A stretch of 30,606 bases of DNA from Collinsella sp. (GTDB taxonomy: Bacteria > Actinomycetota > Coriobacteriia > Coriobacteriales > Coriobacteriaceae), in NCBI GenBank assembly GCA_018373675.1, contig JAHAGQ010000026.1, forward strand, positions 1-30,606, read 5' to 3'. A program made the translations under genes and the position numbers. Shown one piece after another: positions 8,285 through 17,299 of the stretch. The notes under the pieces were generated by a model. The model was not told the origin of the DNA. It did no database searches and saw only the letters and a program-made list of their open reading frames with translations. Each line of letters opens with the position of its first letter. Positions within the stretch are counted from its first letter, which is position 1.

Positions 8285-9325
8285 TTATATAAAGCGCTCC
8301 AGGCAGGCTTTGAGACCGCGAGTCGAAAGATAGAACAGCGTGGCATCTGCCATCGAAACGCCCGGGGTCGCCGCAACGAGCTTGTGGGCAACACGGCGAA
8401 CGGCGCCCTTAGCAGGCATATCCGCCCACTCCGTTCCCAAAAACGTCGTGAGGTCCATGTTGACGCGAGCCGCCACGCGATGGAAGTCATCGGAATCCAA
8501 GCGCGCCAAATCAAACACGATAAGGTCCAGGAACCAGGTGATCAGCTCGCCGGGACACAGGTCCATAAGACCGTAGCCCGCCCAGTCCTCCAAGACCTCC
8601 TCGAGCATCCTCATATGGGCATCGAGCTTTTTGGCGCGAGCCTCGACACTGTTGAACTCGTGCGTCGCCGATTCGCTCTCCATCACGTAGTGGTAGAACT
8701 TGTCCGGCATGACGACGGTCCTGTGGGCAAGCGCATAAGCCGCAAATTGGAAGACGACGTCCTCGCCCAAAGCCAAACCGGGGGCGAAGCGAATGCCTTC
8801 GCGATTGAGCAGCTCGCGCGAAAAAGCCGCACGGCAGGCATAGGGCTGCGCATTCGAATGGAACAGCAGTTGGGGATCACGGGCGCCAAAGATACCAGCT
8901 TTGGGACTCATGAGTTGCTGGACGCGTTTGGGGGCAGCATCGGCAGGTTCACAGACGCCGCCAAAAACGGCGGCCTCGGCATCTGCAGACTCCATGGCAT
9001 GCAGCACGCGCCCGACCGTCTGCGCATCGATGTAATCGTCGGCGTCCACAAAAAAGACGGTCCCGCCCACGGCGGCATCGATGCCGGCATTTCGAGCACA
9101 CGAGACGCCCGCGTTTTCCTGGTCAATCACCAGTACGCGATCGTCGGCCTGCGCAATCTGGCGCAAAACGTTCAACGAATCATCAGTCGAACCGTCGTTG
9201 ACGCAGACAACCTGAATCGAACGCTCAGACTGGGCCAACAGCGAATCGAGGCATCGCTGAATGGAGCGCGACGAATTGTAGACGGGAACGACAATGGTCG
9301 CTTTGGGGGTCAAAGTCTCTCCCAT
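8285..9325 (-). CDS. Family-2 glycosyltransferase
   Basis: 346-residue GT2 enzyme with ATIVVPVYNSSRSI, VNDGSTDDS (residues 42-50), ENAGVSCARNAG, and a DADD metal site at 94-97. The LGEDVVFQFAAYA motif contributes the acidic catalytic residue seen in CpsI/EpsH-type transferases. It is less like the two paralogues on either side and more like the enzyme at 6012-7079. The start is ATG 9325, preceded by GAGGGGG. Only six bases separate it from the stop of the upstream gene 9332-10435, so the pair is surely co-transcribed. It presumably acts on the inner membrane face during assembly of a repeat unit. Substrate unknown. Confidence 0.9.
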   Translation of the reverse strand: MGETLTPKATIVVPVYNSSRSIQRCLDSLLAQSERSIQVVCVNDGSTDDSLNVLRQIAQADDRVLVIDQENAGVSCARNAGIDAAVGGTVFFVDADDYIDAQTVGRVLHAMESADAEAAVFGGVCEPADAAPKRVQQLMSPKAGIFGARDPQLLFHSNAQPYACRAAFSRELLNREGIRFAPGLALGEDVVFQFAAYALAHRTVVMPDKFYHYVMESESATHEFNSVEARAKKLDAHMRMLEEVLEDWAGYGLMDLCPGELITWFLDLIVFDLARLDSDDFHRVAARVNMDLTTFLGTEWADMPAKGAVRRVAHKLVAATPGVSMADATLFYLSTRGLKACLERFI

Positions 9326-9331
9326 GTCGAC

Positions 9332-10435
9332 CTACCCCCTCAGCGATTCGATGAGGAAGGCAGCGACCACGCCTGGGCCTCCAACCGAGGCGTAATACTT
9401 AGCACGCCCCAAGGCACCATCCGTCGCGAAACTCGGATGCTCGTCAACCCAGCCCTCAGGATCTTTGAGGATGGCAGCGAGATTTGCGCGCTTCCACGGC
9501 TTGAGGTCGTCAAGCGAAAAGTCCCCGGCGTCCAAGGCCGCTTGGAACTCCTTGGCCATCTGAACCAGGAACTCCTTATAGAACTTAGGCGTCAGGCGCA
9601 CGTAGTTCCACATGTACGAATCGTACTTAATGAGCTGATTGAACTTGAGCATGCGCGCGACATCGCCGCTTGCGTGGTCGCGGGCATAATCCTCTCGAAT
9701 CCAACGCTCAATCTCGGCATACTCGGTATTGACGCAAAAGACCTTAGCCGAAGAATTGACCGAGGAATTCTCGTTGTCCTGGCGATACGACAACACGGCA
9801 TCATGCAGGTAAACAGCCTTATCAGCGCACGCGATCACCTTAAAGGCGAATGACGTGTCCTGAAAGGATGCCCCCGGAGTCGGCAGGAACTTAATGCCGT
9901 TGCGCTCAAGAAAATCGCGACGGTACACGGCCGACCAAATCGACGGCTTTTGCTTAAAGAACTGCGTCGTATCGCTCGGGTGCACCGGCTTGCCACAGTC
10001 CTTGGCTTTAAACATCTCGTGCAGCGAACGGCGCTCCTCGGGCTTAGACCAGTAGAAATCAAAGTTCGCCTTCGCAAAGTCGGCATTATTGCTATCGGCG
10101 GCCGAGACAAGCATTTCGAGTGCGTCGGGCGCCATAAAGTCATCGGACTCCAAGATGCCAACGTACTTGCCACGCGCCATCTCCAGGCCGTGGTTCATCG
10201 AGTCGCCGTAGCCGCTGTTGGCCTTGTCAATCATCTTTACACGGGGGTCGCGCTCCATGTACTCGCGGATAATATCTGGCGAGTTGTCGGTCGACCCGTC
10301 GTTAATGCAGATGATCTCAATATCCTTGAGCGTCTGCGCCAGGGCGGAATCGAGGCACTCGCGCAGGTAGCGCTGAACATTGTAAATGGGAATAAGCAGC
10401 GACAGAACAGGGCTGCCAGAGGCGTTAGTAGACAA
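9332..10435 (-). CDS. Family-2 glycosyltransferase, first gene of the minus-strand array
   Basis: 367-residue GT2 enzyme: LSLLIPIYNVQRYL, INDGSTDNS, ANSGYGDSMNHG, the ESDD metal site at 96-99, then GASFQDTSFAFK and SYRQDNENSSVNS. It begins with TTG at 10435 five bases after AAGGAG, the same start usage as its paralogue at 7092-8210. As the first gene of the array, its upstream gap (10436-10547) should hold the promoter for all five minus-strand glycosyltransferases. The C-terminus (residues ~265-367) differs from the paralogue. Function beyond glycosyl transfer to a surface polysaccharide cannot be stated. Confidence 0.9.
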   Translation of the reverse strand: MSTNASGSPVLSLLIPIYNVQRYLRECLDSALAQTLKDIEIICINDGSTDNSPDIIREYMERDPRVKMIDKANSGYGDSMNHGLEMARGKYVGILESDDFMAPDALEMLVSAADSNNADFAKANFDFYWSKPEERRSLHEMFKAKDCGKPVHPSDTTQFFKQKPSIWSAVYRRDFLERNGIKFLPTPGASFQDTSFAFKVIACADKAVYLHDAVLSYRQDNENSSVNSSAKVFCVNTEYAEIERWIREDYARDHASGDVARMLKFNQLIKYDSYMWNYVRLTPKFYKEFLVQMAKEFQAALDAGDFSLDDLKPWKRANLAAILKDPEGWVDEHPSFATDGALGRAKYYASVGGPGVVAAFLIESLRG

Positions 10436-10501
10436 ATGTGCTCCTTAGGAAATACCTGTCGTTTCATGGTATCAAAGGGTCAGCGCGCTAGCGGGCGTTT
10501 A

Positions 10502-10507
10502 TATAAT
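10502..10507 (+). promoter_or_regulatory. Candidate -10 element for the acyltransferase gene
   Basis: A perfect TATAAT lies 40 bases before the acyltransferase start in the gap between divergent units. The -35 region at 17 bases is a poor match (GTCAGC), so activation or an alternative spacing is needed. The same gap must also drive the glycosyltransferase array on the other strand. Confidence 0.4.
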
Positions 10508-10547
10508 CTATGGAGCTCGCAGAGGCAAACCGATAAGAAAGGACGTC

Positions 10548-11678
10548 ATGCAGCCCAAAGCCGCACGCAACATACCCATCGAAGCACTGCGTTTGGTCGC
10601 GGTCGCCGGCATCGCGGTGTTCCACACCTTTCAGTGGACCTTCCAAGCCGTCTGCGTCGGCGCCGTGGAATATGCCCCACTTGCGATGTCCCCCTATTCC
10701 GGCGTGCTCGGTTTTATTAACCTGCTTGGCTGCTGGGCCAACGAGGTCTTCTTTATGATCTCGGGCTATTTTCTCATCGCCTCGGCCGCGAGTGCTTGGG
10801 ACGGTGGGGCAACGTGGAAGTCGCAAATGCAACGGACGGCGCAGCGCCTGGGCAAGGTCGTTATGCCCACTGCGTTTTATTGCCTCGTGGCGCTCGCGTG
10901 GTCCACGGTCGTCTCCCCCATTCCCGACGTTACCCTCAACACGCAGTACTGGTACACGCTAGGCCTTGAGTTTATCTGGGTCTATGCCGCCACGGTCTTC
11001 ATGGCGCCATGGTTTGGACTGGCTAAGAGTCGACTCCCCCAGAAAACCTACACGACGACGGTCATCGCCGTTGGCATCCTCGCATTTGTTGTTAACGGGT
11101 ATTTAGCCGCCATGAGTGCGACAAGCGGCGGTGAGTTTTCTTGGCTGCAGAAGCTCATGAGCGCTGCCACGTACGTAATCGCGTTTTTGATCGGCGGGCT
11201 GCTCCGCGACGTAACCGATGTCATGGATTCGGACAGGGCGGGCGCCTTGGGCATGCGGTCGCTCGCAGCGGTTTTGGTGCTCGCCACCATCCTGGAAGGA
11301 GCACTCTCCTACACCGGCAACCTCACGGCGATGGCAGTCCTCTCCTACAAATCGACCTCGCTGATCTCGTTTGCCCTCGCTGCCGCCTCCCTGCTCTTTG
11401 CGGCAACCCGACGCAGTGCCCCAGGCAATCCGCGGACTGCGGGTGTCATCGTCACCTTATCGACCGCCACGCTCGGTTTCTATGTGATGCAGTCGCTCAC
11501 CAGTAGCCTGTGGCGTCCCGTCTTCAATACGTTGCTCGCAAACATACTGGTCAGCCAAAACAGCCCGGCAGCTATATGTATCGTCACGGGTACCGTCATT
11601 AGCATCGTCTTTGCCTTAGCGCTCCTCATCATCGATGCAGCCAGAAGCCTTATCGCTCGCAAGCTCAAGCGGCAATAG
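10548..11678 (+). CDS. Membrane acyltransferase, acyltransferase-3 family
   Basis: 376-residue polytopic membrane protein with about ten hydrophobic helices. The N-terminus NIPIEALRLVAVAGIAVFHT carries the family's Arg...His pattern on the first helix (the His is the proposed acyl-transfer residue), and FFMISGYFL matches the conserved segment of the second helix. Members O-acetylate or O-succinylate sugars of exported polysaccharides, so this one probably decorates the product of the neighbouring glycosyltransferases. Start ATG 10548 follows GAAAGGA. It is divergent from the minus-strand array and points the same way as the next glycosyltransferase, 170 bases on. Substrate and acyl donor are unknown. 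Confidence 0.85.
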   Translation: MQPKAARNIPIEALRLVAVAGIAVFHTFQWTFQAVCVGAVEYAPLAMSPYSGVLGFINLLGCWANEVFFMISGYFLIASAASAWDGGATWKSQMQRTAQRLGKVVMPTAFYCLVALAWSTVVSPIPDVTLNTQYWYTLGLEFIWVYAATVFMAPWFGLAKSRLPQKTYTTTVIAVGILAFVVNGYLAAMSATSGGEFSWLQKLMSAATYVIAFLIGGLLRDVTDVMDSDRAGALGMRSLAAVLVLATILEGALSYTGNLTAMAVLSYKSTSLISFALAAASLLFAATRRSAPGNPRTAGVIVTLSTATLGFYVMQSLTSSLWRPVFNTLLANILVSQNSPAAICIVTGTVISIVFALALLIIDAARSLIARKLKRQ

Positions 11679-11848
11679 ACACGCTGCCGTCAGACGCCAA
11701 AGCCGCTACAGCCGTGGCAGGTTCCTGCGTTTTATTCAAAGCTTGCCGCCAAGGTGCGCCAAGCCTTTACAATAGGACAGTCCCAAGGACGTATTCGATA
11801 GCTTCCGCGCAGCACTCGCCCACCGCGCGTGAAAGGATATATTGCCCC

Positions 11849-12868
11849 ATGCCTTCAACCCTTCCCGCCCCCATCGATAAGCTCGCCATCGTCGTCGTTA
11901 CGTACAAGCGCCAGGAGCTCTTGGCCAACTTGTTCGACTCCATGACCGAGCTCACGGCAACGCCCTGGCGCATCGTGATTGTCGATAACGAGAATTCGCG
12001 CGAGACCGAGGCCATGTGCACCGCATTCAACGAGCGCCTGGCTAACCTGTGGGGCATCGACACCGATCAGCCTGACGCGCAGGGCGCCACCGACCGCGTC
12101 ATCTACGCCCCGCAGCTCGAAAACGGCGGCGGTGCGGGCGGCTTCTCCGCTGGCACTAAATGCGCCTACGACCTGGGCGCCCAGTGGTTCTGGGTGATGG
12201 ACGACGACGTGCTCGTCATCCCCGAAGGCATCAAGCGCCTTGCCAAGTGGACCGACCGCTATGATGTCATCCAGGGTTCGCGCCTGGACTTTGACGGCGG
12301 CGCCTTCTTTTGGCAATACCAACTCATCCTTTCGCTCGGCATTCCCAACCCCGTCGCCAAGTGGGATTTAGGCCCCGAGGGCTATCGCGCCATGAACCAG
12401 CTGTGCTTTGAGGGCGGCATGTTCTCGCGCCGCGTGGTCGACAAGATTGGCCTGCCTGACGCGCGCTTCTTCATCTACGGCGACGATGCCTGCTACGGCT
12501 ACGTAGCCAGCCAACACTTCCCCGCCGCCGTTGTTGCCGACGTGGTGCTCAAGCGTGCCCGCGCTGTCTCTAACTGGGACATCGCCGGTAAGCGCCAACT
12601 CAACTCCACGAGCGACACCAACCGCTACTACATCATGCGCAACCGAGGCTTCCTCGCCCGCTATATGCAGATCTACGGTGACTACCACCCCATGCTGTTC
12701 CGCCTGGGCAATGCCGCGACCTTCTGCAAGGAATTCATTCGCCTGGCTGCGGTCGATAAGTGCTTTAAGACCGGCATTCCGGCGCTGCGCCGCGGCATGA
12801 AGGACGCCCGCAAGATCATCAAGGACCCCGACTGGAAGCCCATGCCGCCCATGAAGGACACCGAGTAA
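11849..12868 (+). CDS. GlfT2-like family-2 glycosyltransferase
   Basis: 339-residue glycosyltransferase: LAIVVVTYKRQELL (residues 12-25), IVIVDNENS, the ENGGGAGGFSAG stretch (91-102) and a DDD metal motif in FWVMDDDVLV (118-120). The GGAGGFSAG plus WxMDDDV pattern is typical of galactofuranosyltransferase-like (GlfT1/GlfT2) and rhamnosyltransferase proteins. FIYGDDACYGYV supplies the later acidic residues. I chose ATG 11849, preceded by GAAAGG at 11831-11836; an upstream in-frame ATG at 11714 lacks a ribosome-binding site and would add 45 residues that do not look like protein. A gap of 170 bases without obvious signals separates it from the acyltransferase gene. It probably contributes a furanose or deoxyhexose to the same surface glycan. 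Confidence 0.88.
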   Translation: MPSTLPAPIDKLAIVVVTYKRQELLANLFDSMTELTATPWRIVIVDNENSRETEAMCTAFNERLANLWGIDTDQPDAQGATDRVIYAPQLENGGGAGGFSAGTKCAYDLGAQWFWVMDDDVLVIPEGIKRLAKWTDRYDVIQGSRLDFDGGAFFWQYQLILSLGIPNPVAKWDLGPEGYRAMNQLCFEGGMFSRRVVDKIGLPDARFFIYGDDACYGYVASQHFPAAVVADVVLKRARAVSNWDIAGKRQLNSTSDTNRYYIMRNRGFLARYMQIYGDYHPMLFRLGNAATFCKEFIRLAAVDKCFKTGIPALRRGMKDARKIIKDPDWKPMPPMKDTE

Positions 12869-12892
12869 CGGAAGCCGGAAACACCTCGGCGC

Positions 12893-14689
12893 TTAAAGCA
12901 GCTGGCACACCGTAGCCACATGCTGCCCATCAAAACCGAACCCCCAGCGCATGCGACCCACGCCGGGGCGCGGCACACGGATTTCGTCGATGCCGTCACG
13001 CTCTATGTCGAGCAGCGCCTGCACGGCCAGCAATTCCAGGCCCAGCGCATCCACACCGGGGTCATACATCATGTTGATCGTTATCAGCGGGCGCTCGTCC
13101 AGCATGCCAATCGTATCTGCTACGTCGAACACAGCACCCGTAGGGAAAACCTGGATGTCCCAGCGACCTGCGCCACACTTTCGCCTCGAGGCAGGATTGG
13201 CATAGCCCGGCAAGCCAAAGCAGAGCCCCTGCAAGAGCAGATGATATGGCGGCGGTTTATCTGGGTCGGTCTCACCGATCCCCGCATCCCCCAGGATGCG
13301 GCTTAGCGCCCGCCTCACGGTATCCTCGTTCCCACGGCACAGCCCGTCGCGAAACGCATCGACGTCTCGAATGTCTTCGGCAGCGCACTCAAACCACTCA
13401 ACAATCACTAGACGCAAGGCCTGGCGAAGCTCTTTATTGGGCAATCGCAAAGCACGGAGGCGATCGCCATGCTCTGGCTCCTCAGTCATATCCGTCGTGA
13501 GAAAACCGGACAGATACAGCGCTGTCCACATGCCATCGTCAGGCGAGACATCTAACTCTGCGGTGCCCAAACAAAGCGGGACCTCAGCGCACCCATGGGC
13601 CTCGAGCAAATCAAACAAGACCGAAAGGCGGTCGAGATTCCATCCGGCAACTACCCTACTCAGGCAATCGGCATATCCATACAGATCGGCACGCACAGGC
13701 GCCGTGCAGCCTCGGCCCAGAAAACCGATCACACGCGCTGGACTCGAGCAATAGACCCTGCCAAACCGATACCCCTCGAGCCATTCACGCGCATCATCCA
13801 GGTATTCCTCGCGCCCAGCATGATTCAACAGAGCCTGGACCTCGGCATCCGAAAAGCCGAACCAACGGTCACACCAGGTCGAAAGCGGCGTCGTCAGACA
13901 ATACGAGCAGCCATGCAAAGAAAGCGCCGCTTCAGCAGGGCCGGGACACTTCCCCATCAGACACGTCAGCCGCAACGAATCGCGCGCAGTGGCAATGGAC
14001 TCGAAAAGCACGCGATCAAATAGCCCTGCCGGATCGGCGCCGGATGCGACCCTCGCGCTCGCACGGCCCAACCACGCCGCGTCGTACCCATCAACGAGCA
14101 ATACAACCTGCTCATCGCAGGCCATCTCCAGCAGCTCAATGAGCACGCCAAGCACCGAGGCGACCTCGTCCTCGCTCGCCGCGCCACGCGCAACACGTTC
14201 GATGTGACGCACCTTATCTCGAGCTAAATCCGGAGCCTCCAAGAGCGCCAACAAGCGAGCGCACTCGCCCGAAAGGGCATCGCGCACGACGCCGGCAACA
14301 GCGGGGCCACGCCTCGCAGCGCCAGAAAAGTCCAGCGATATCACCGGATAGCAAGCGTACTCATCCCGATAGCGCCCGCCGTCTGCATCCCAAATCTGAG
14401 CATCGGCAAACAAACGCTGGCCAGAGCGACCGACCGCTGGACGCTCCAGAAAAGCCCTGAGCATCGACAAGTTCATGCTCTTGCCAAAACCCTCGGGTCG
14501 ACAGCACACCACAACGGACGCGTCGCAGTCCAACACATCGGCAATAAACATGGTCTTGTCAACCAGCATGCAGCAACCAAGGGCCTCCGCATAGTCGTGC
14601 ATGCCAATGGGCAAAACCGCATCGTTGGCACAGCCGATCAAACGCACGCCAAAGCCGGCATCACAACCATTATTCGCCTGTTCAGACAC
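12893..14689 (-). CDS. AAA-ATPase-like / PD-(D/E)XK (DUF1703-type) protein with altered active sites
   Basis: 598-residue protein related to the AAA-ATPase_like (PF09820) plus C-terminal nuclease-like domain family, which is multicopy in gut anaerobes and of unknown role. Visible are LPIGMHDY...LVDKTMFI near residues 26-49, the P-loop RPEGFGKS (64-71) and a Walker B-like VVLLVDGYD (195-203). The family norm is DEYD, so the usual Glu is Gly here. At the C-terminus GRWDI keeps the first Asp of the nuclease motif, but where the family has an E-x-K such as EFK this protein reads LITINMMYD. I chose GTG 14689, with AGGGGG nine bases upstream; an ATG at 14821 would add 44 unlikely residues and run into the next gene's terminator. 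It converges on the gene ending at 12868. Confidence 0.75.
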   Translation of the reverse strand: MSEQANNGCDAGFGVRLIGCANDAVLPIGMHDYAEALGCCMLVDKTMFIADVLDCDASVVVCCRPEGFGKSMNLSMLRAFLERPAVGRSGQRLFADAQIWDADGGRYRDEYACYPVISLDFSGAARRGPAVAGVVRDALSGECARLLALLEAPDLARDKVRHIERVARGAASEDEVASVLGVLIELLEMACDEQVVLLVDGYDAAWLGRASARVASGADPAGLFDRVLFESIATARDSLRLTCLMGKCPGPAEAALSLHGCSYCLTTPLSTWCDRWFGFSDAEVQALLNHAGREEYLDDAREWLEGYRFGRVYCSSPARVIGFLGRGCTAPVRADLYGYADCLSRVVAGWNLDRLSVLFDLLEAHGCAEVPLCLGTAELDVSPDDGMWTALYLSGFLTTDMTEEPEHGDRLRALRLPNKELRQALRLVIVEWFECAAEDIRDVDAFRDGLCRGNEDTVRRALSRILGDAGIGETDPDKPPPYHLLLQGLCFGLPGYANPASRRKCGAGRWDIQVFPTGAVFDVADTIGMLDERPLITINMMYDPGVDALGLELLAVQALLDIERDGIDEIRVPRPGVGRMRWGFGFDGQHVATVCQLL

Positions 14690-14819
14690 CAAAACGTTCC
14701 CCCTAAATCGCAACACGACGCCAATTGTAATGACCGCATCGCATGTACCGATGTCACCGCGCAAACATATCGGGCAACGGTAGCAACAAGAGGCGTGAGG
14801 GGGCACAACTAATCGTTGC

Positions 14820-14859
14820 ACAACAAAACGGGGCCCGACGCATTCGCACCGGACCCCGT
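14820..14859 (-). terminator. Rho-independent terminator of the MPKTG wall-protein gene
   Basis: On the minus strand a 10-bp stem (arms 14850-14859 and 14828-14837, one G-T wobble) is followed by TTTTGTTGT. It sits about 30 bases after the stop codon at 14892. Confidence 0.8.
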
Positions 14860-14891
14860 CCCGACTCTTTAGTTATCTGGCAACCGAGAGG

Positions 14892-16709
14892 CTACTCCTC
14901 CGAGCCGTCCTCCCCAGCAGCCTTCTTCTGCTGATCGAGCTTATGCTTACCGCTCACGATGGACGTAGCGCCCAGCGTAGCCAAGCTCGCACTGGCAAGG
15001 CTCGCCATCACGATCAAGTCGCCCGTCTTGGGCATATTGCCGCCAGATGACTTGGTCGTTGTAGTCATCGTGGTTGTAGTGGTCACCGTCTTGGAGTCAT
15101 TTTGCTCTTGGTTCTGGTTGTCGGTGTTGCCCTTACTGCTGTCCTCGCCCTGCTGCTTTCCGTCCTCGGTCTTGTCCTTGTTCTTGTCCTTCTCCTCAGA
15201 TTCAGACTTCTTGTCCTCGTCCTTCTTCTGAGCGGACTTGTCGTCCTTCTCATCAGAGCTAGAACCCTTATCGGATTCAACCTTCTCGGAAGCCTTATCC
15301 TTGGAGTCGCCCTTTGCGGCTTCGGTCTTTTCCGTGGAAGCCTGATCAGAGTTGTCCTTGTTCTGGGCCGAGCCGTTATTGACGCCAGCCATCAGCGAAG
15401 AACCCAGCGTAGAACCAAGCTGCTCGGAGAAAGAAGGCTTCTTGTCCGGCGAAGCAACGGGAGCGTCCGGCACCTTATTCGAGTCGTCCTTGGAAGCATC
15501 GGAATCAGGGGTTGCGTCAGAGCCAGAGCCGTTGTTAGAGCCGGTGTCAACGGACGAATCGCTCGAGCCGGTGGATGAGTTAGAGGTGTCAGCGTCGGTC
15601 GAACCAGAAGCGTCGCTGTCCGTATTGCCGGCAGAGCTTGAAGACGAATCGCCCGCAGCAGAGCCGTTCGAATTGGAGCCGTTCGAGGTAGAGCCGTCGT
15701 TGGTAGTGCCACCAGCAGAGCCATTACCGTCAGCATCGGTCGAGGGCGCATCCATCCTGTCATCGTTGGCATCGTCACTCGAGTCGTCATTCGAATCAGG
15801 TGTCGGCGAGGGCGCCGGCGCAGGCTCGGGCTGCACGGGCGTAGCAGCGGCCGCCTCGTCCTCGGCGATATAAGCCAAACAGTCCTTCAGCTCATTCTTA
15901 TAACGATTCTTCCAGCCCTCATGATACTGGGGCTGACTTGAAAACTTGGTGGCGACATTGTTGACCACGCTATTGGAAAGCGCCGTCACAAACTCGCGGT
16001 CGGACATATCGTTGGAAAGATACGCCCAGCGGAAAAAGTCCCTGCAGCCACCAGTGCCGCACATGTTGGTAATGCTCCACACCATGCCCTTGACGCAATC
16101 GGCGCGGCCCGAAATATCAATACCCAGGCCGCTCTTGAGCCACGCCTCGGTCACCGCATAGTACGAGTTGTACGCATACGCATCCTGCAGAGCCGAAAAC
16201 TCAGCAGGATCGGTGTTATAAGCACCCTGGAAGGCCTCCTGTGCAATATGGCCCAACTCGGTGAGCTGGCCGTTCTCGTACATGGCATTGCTCGTGTTGG
16301 AAATCTCGCTGCCGCGATCAATCGCATCCTTGAGCATGCTGTATTTTTCGGGGCTGTAGTTGTAGACCTGCTTCATAAACGGAATGAGCGACCAACGACG
16401 GTCGAACTGGTAATAACCCAGCGCGTTGTAGCCGTCACCATACGAAAAGCCCTGGTTATAGTTGCCATGGCTCTCATATTTGGTGAAGTACTTCATCTCG
16501 GGAGTCACGTTGACAAACGAAACGCCCTGGACCGACCTCAGCACGCCCGAGAAGGACTGCTGGGTGTAGAGACCCTTATCGATATCGGTGGCATCCGAGG
16601 CAACGCCCGGCGTGGGCTCCTCGGCAGCGGCGGGTGCCGGCGCGGAAACGGCGCCAAACGAAAGCGCCAGCGTCAGGCCCGCGACAATAGCAGAATGCTT
16701 GGGCTGCAT
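14892..16709 (-). CDS. Sortase-anchored wall protein with lysozyme-like (VgrG-related type) head and charged stalk
   Basis: 605-residue exported protein. Signal peptide 1-29 (ends APAPAAAEE). Residues ~65-290 form a globular head with YESHGNYNQGFSYGDG (Glu79) followed by GYYQFDRRW. This E-S-x-G...G-YYQF arrangement resembles lysozyme/transglycosylase-fold domains, including those labelled VgrG-related in actinobacteria, and would make Glu79 the catalytic acid. Two close Cys (CGTGGC) may form a disulfide. Residues ~300-555 are a low-complexity stalk, first Ser/Asp/Asn-rich, then Lys/Glu/Asp-rich. The C-terminus has the sorting signal MPKTG (559-563), a hydrophobic segment, and a basic tail. 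The protein should thus be covalently linked to peptidoglycan. Start ATG 16709 follows GGGAGGATC. No sortase gene is in the window. Wall remodelling is plausible; substrate unproven. Confidence 0.87.
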   Translation of the reverse strand: MQPKHSAIVAGLTLALSFGAVSAPAPAAAEEPTPGVASDATDIDKGLYTQQSFSGVLRSVQGVSFVNVTPEMKYFTKYESHGNYNQGFSYGDGYNALGYYQFDRRWSLIPFMKQVYNYSPEKYSMLKDAIDRGSEISNTSNAMYENGQLTELGHIAQEAFQGAYNTDPAEFSALQDAYAYNSYYAVTEAWLKSGLGIDISGRADCVKGMVWSITNMCGTGGCRDFFRWAYLSNDMSDREFVTALSNSVVNNVATKFSSQPQYHEGWKNRYKNELKDCLAYIAEDEAAAATPVQPEPAPAPSPTPDSNDDSSDDANDDRMDAPSTDADGNGSAGGTTNDGSTSNGSNSNGSAAGDSSSSSAGNTDSDASGSTDADTSNSSTGSSDSSVDTGSNNGSGSDATPDSDASKDDSNKVPDAPVASPDKKPSFSEQLGSTLGSSLMAGVNNGSAQNKDNSDQASTEKTEAAKGDSKDKASEKVESDKGSSSDEKDDKSAQKKDEDKKSESEEKDKNKDKTEDGKQQGEDSSKGNTDNQNQEQNDSKTVTTTTTMTTTTKSSGGNMPKTGDLIVMASLASASLATLGATSIVSGKHKLDQQKKAAGEDGSEE

Positions 16710-16847
16710 AAGATCCTCCCTGCATTGGTGTAGTTAAAGTGCAGTTTGCAAAGATAGAATTAGTATTGCAGCTCGGCCGTTGTTGCACAACAACCCCTCG
16801 GTAAACGGCAACAACCCTCCGCGAAATCTTAAAGAATTGCGCTCAAC

Positions 16848-17279
16848 CTACAGTTTGATGTCGAAGTTAATCTCGGGGACGGCGGCAAGGTCGGCCAACG
16901 TCACGCCGTCGACGTACTTTTCGATCACGTCGTCCAGGCCGCGCCAGAACTTGACGGTCGAGCACAAATCGCTGCGGGTGCAGCTGTTGTCGATGCCGTC
17001 GCACGCCACGGGCGCCGTGCTGCCCTCGACAGCGCGCAGGATGTCGCCAGCACGCACCTCGGCCGGGTCCTTGGCCATCATGTAGCCGCCGCCCTTGCCG
17101 CGCACGCTCTTAAGCAAGCCAGCCTTCATAAGCGGACGCACCAGCTGCTCCAAATACTTTTGCGAGATACGCTCGCGGTCGGCAACCTCGCGCAGAGCAA
17201 TCTTGCCCTCGGCGTCACCGAGCGCCGCGATATAGATCATCAGCCGGAGGGCATAGCGGCCCTTGGAAGAAATGAGCAT
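16848..17279 (-). CDS. Rrf2-family (IscR-like) Fe-S-sensing transcriptional regulator
   Basis: 143-residue DNA-binding regulator. The N-terminal winged helix is clear: MLISSKGRYALRLMIYIAAL, then ISQKYLEQLVRPLMKAGLL (recognition helix) and the wing SVRGKGGGYMMA. Three cysteines, Cys93-x6-Cys100-x5-Cys106, match the cluster ligands of E. coli IscR (92, 98, 104), so an Fe-S cofactor is very likely. Divergent position next to sufCBDSU makes it the probable suf regulator, repressing when clusters are plentiful. The start ATG 17279 has GGGAGG upstream. The operator repeats at 17300-17374 lie just before its start, with TAAGAT (17332-17337 on the minus strand) between them as a possible -10, which predicts autoregulation. 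Confidence 0.93.
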   Translation of the reverse strand: MLISSKGRYALRLMIYIAALGDAEGKIALREVADRERISQKYLEQLVRPLMKAGLLKSVRGKGGGYMMAKDPAEVRAGDILRAVEGSTAPVACDGIDNSCTRSDLCSTVKFWRGLDDVIEKYVDGVTLADLAAVPEINFDIKL

Positions 17280-17299
17280 ACCTACCCTCCCATCGCATC

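Noticed and set aside
8279..9853. 524-codon plus-strand frame across two glycosyltransferase genes
   Set aside because: Opposite strand of two clear GT2 genes; it crosses their boundary and shows no family features.
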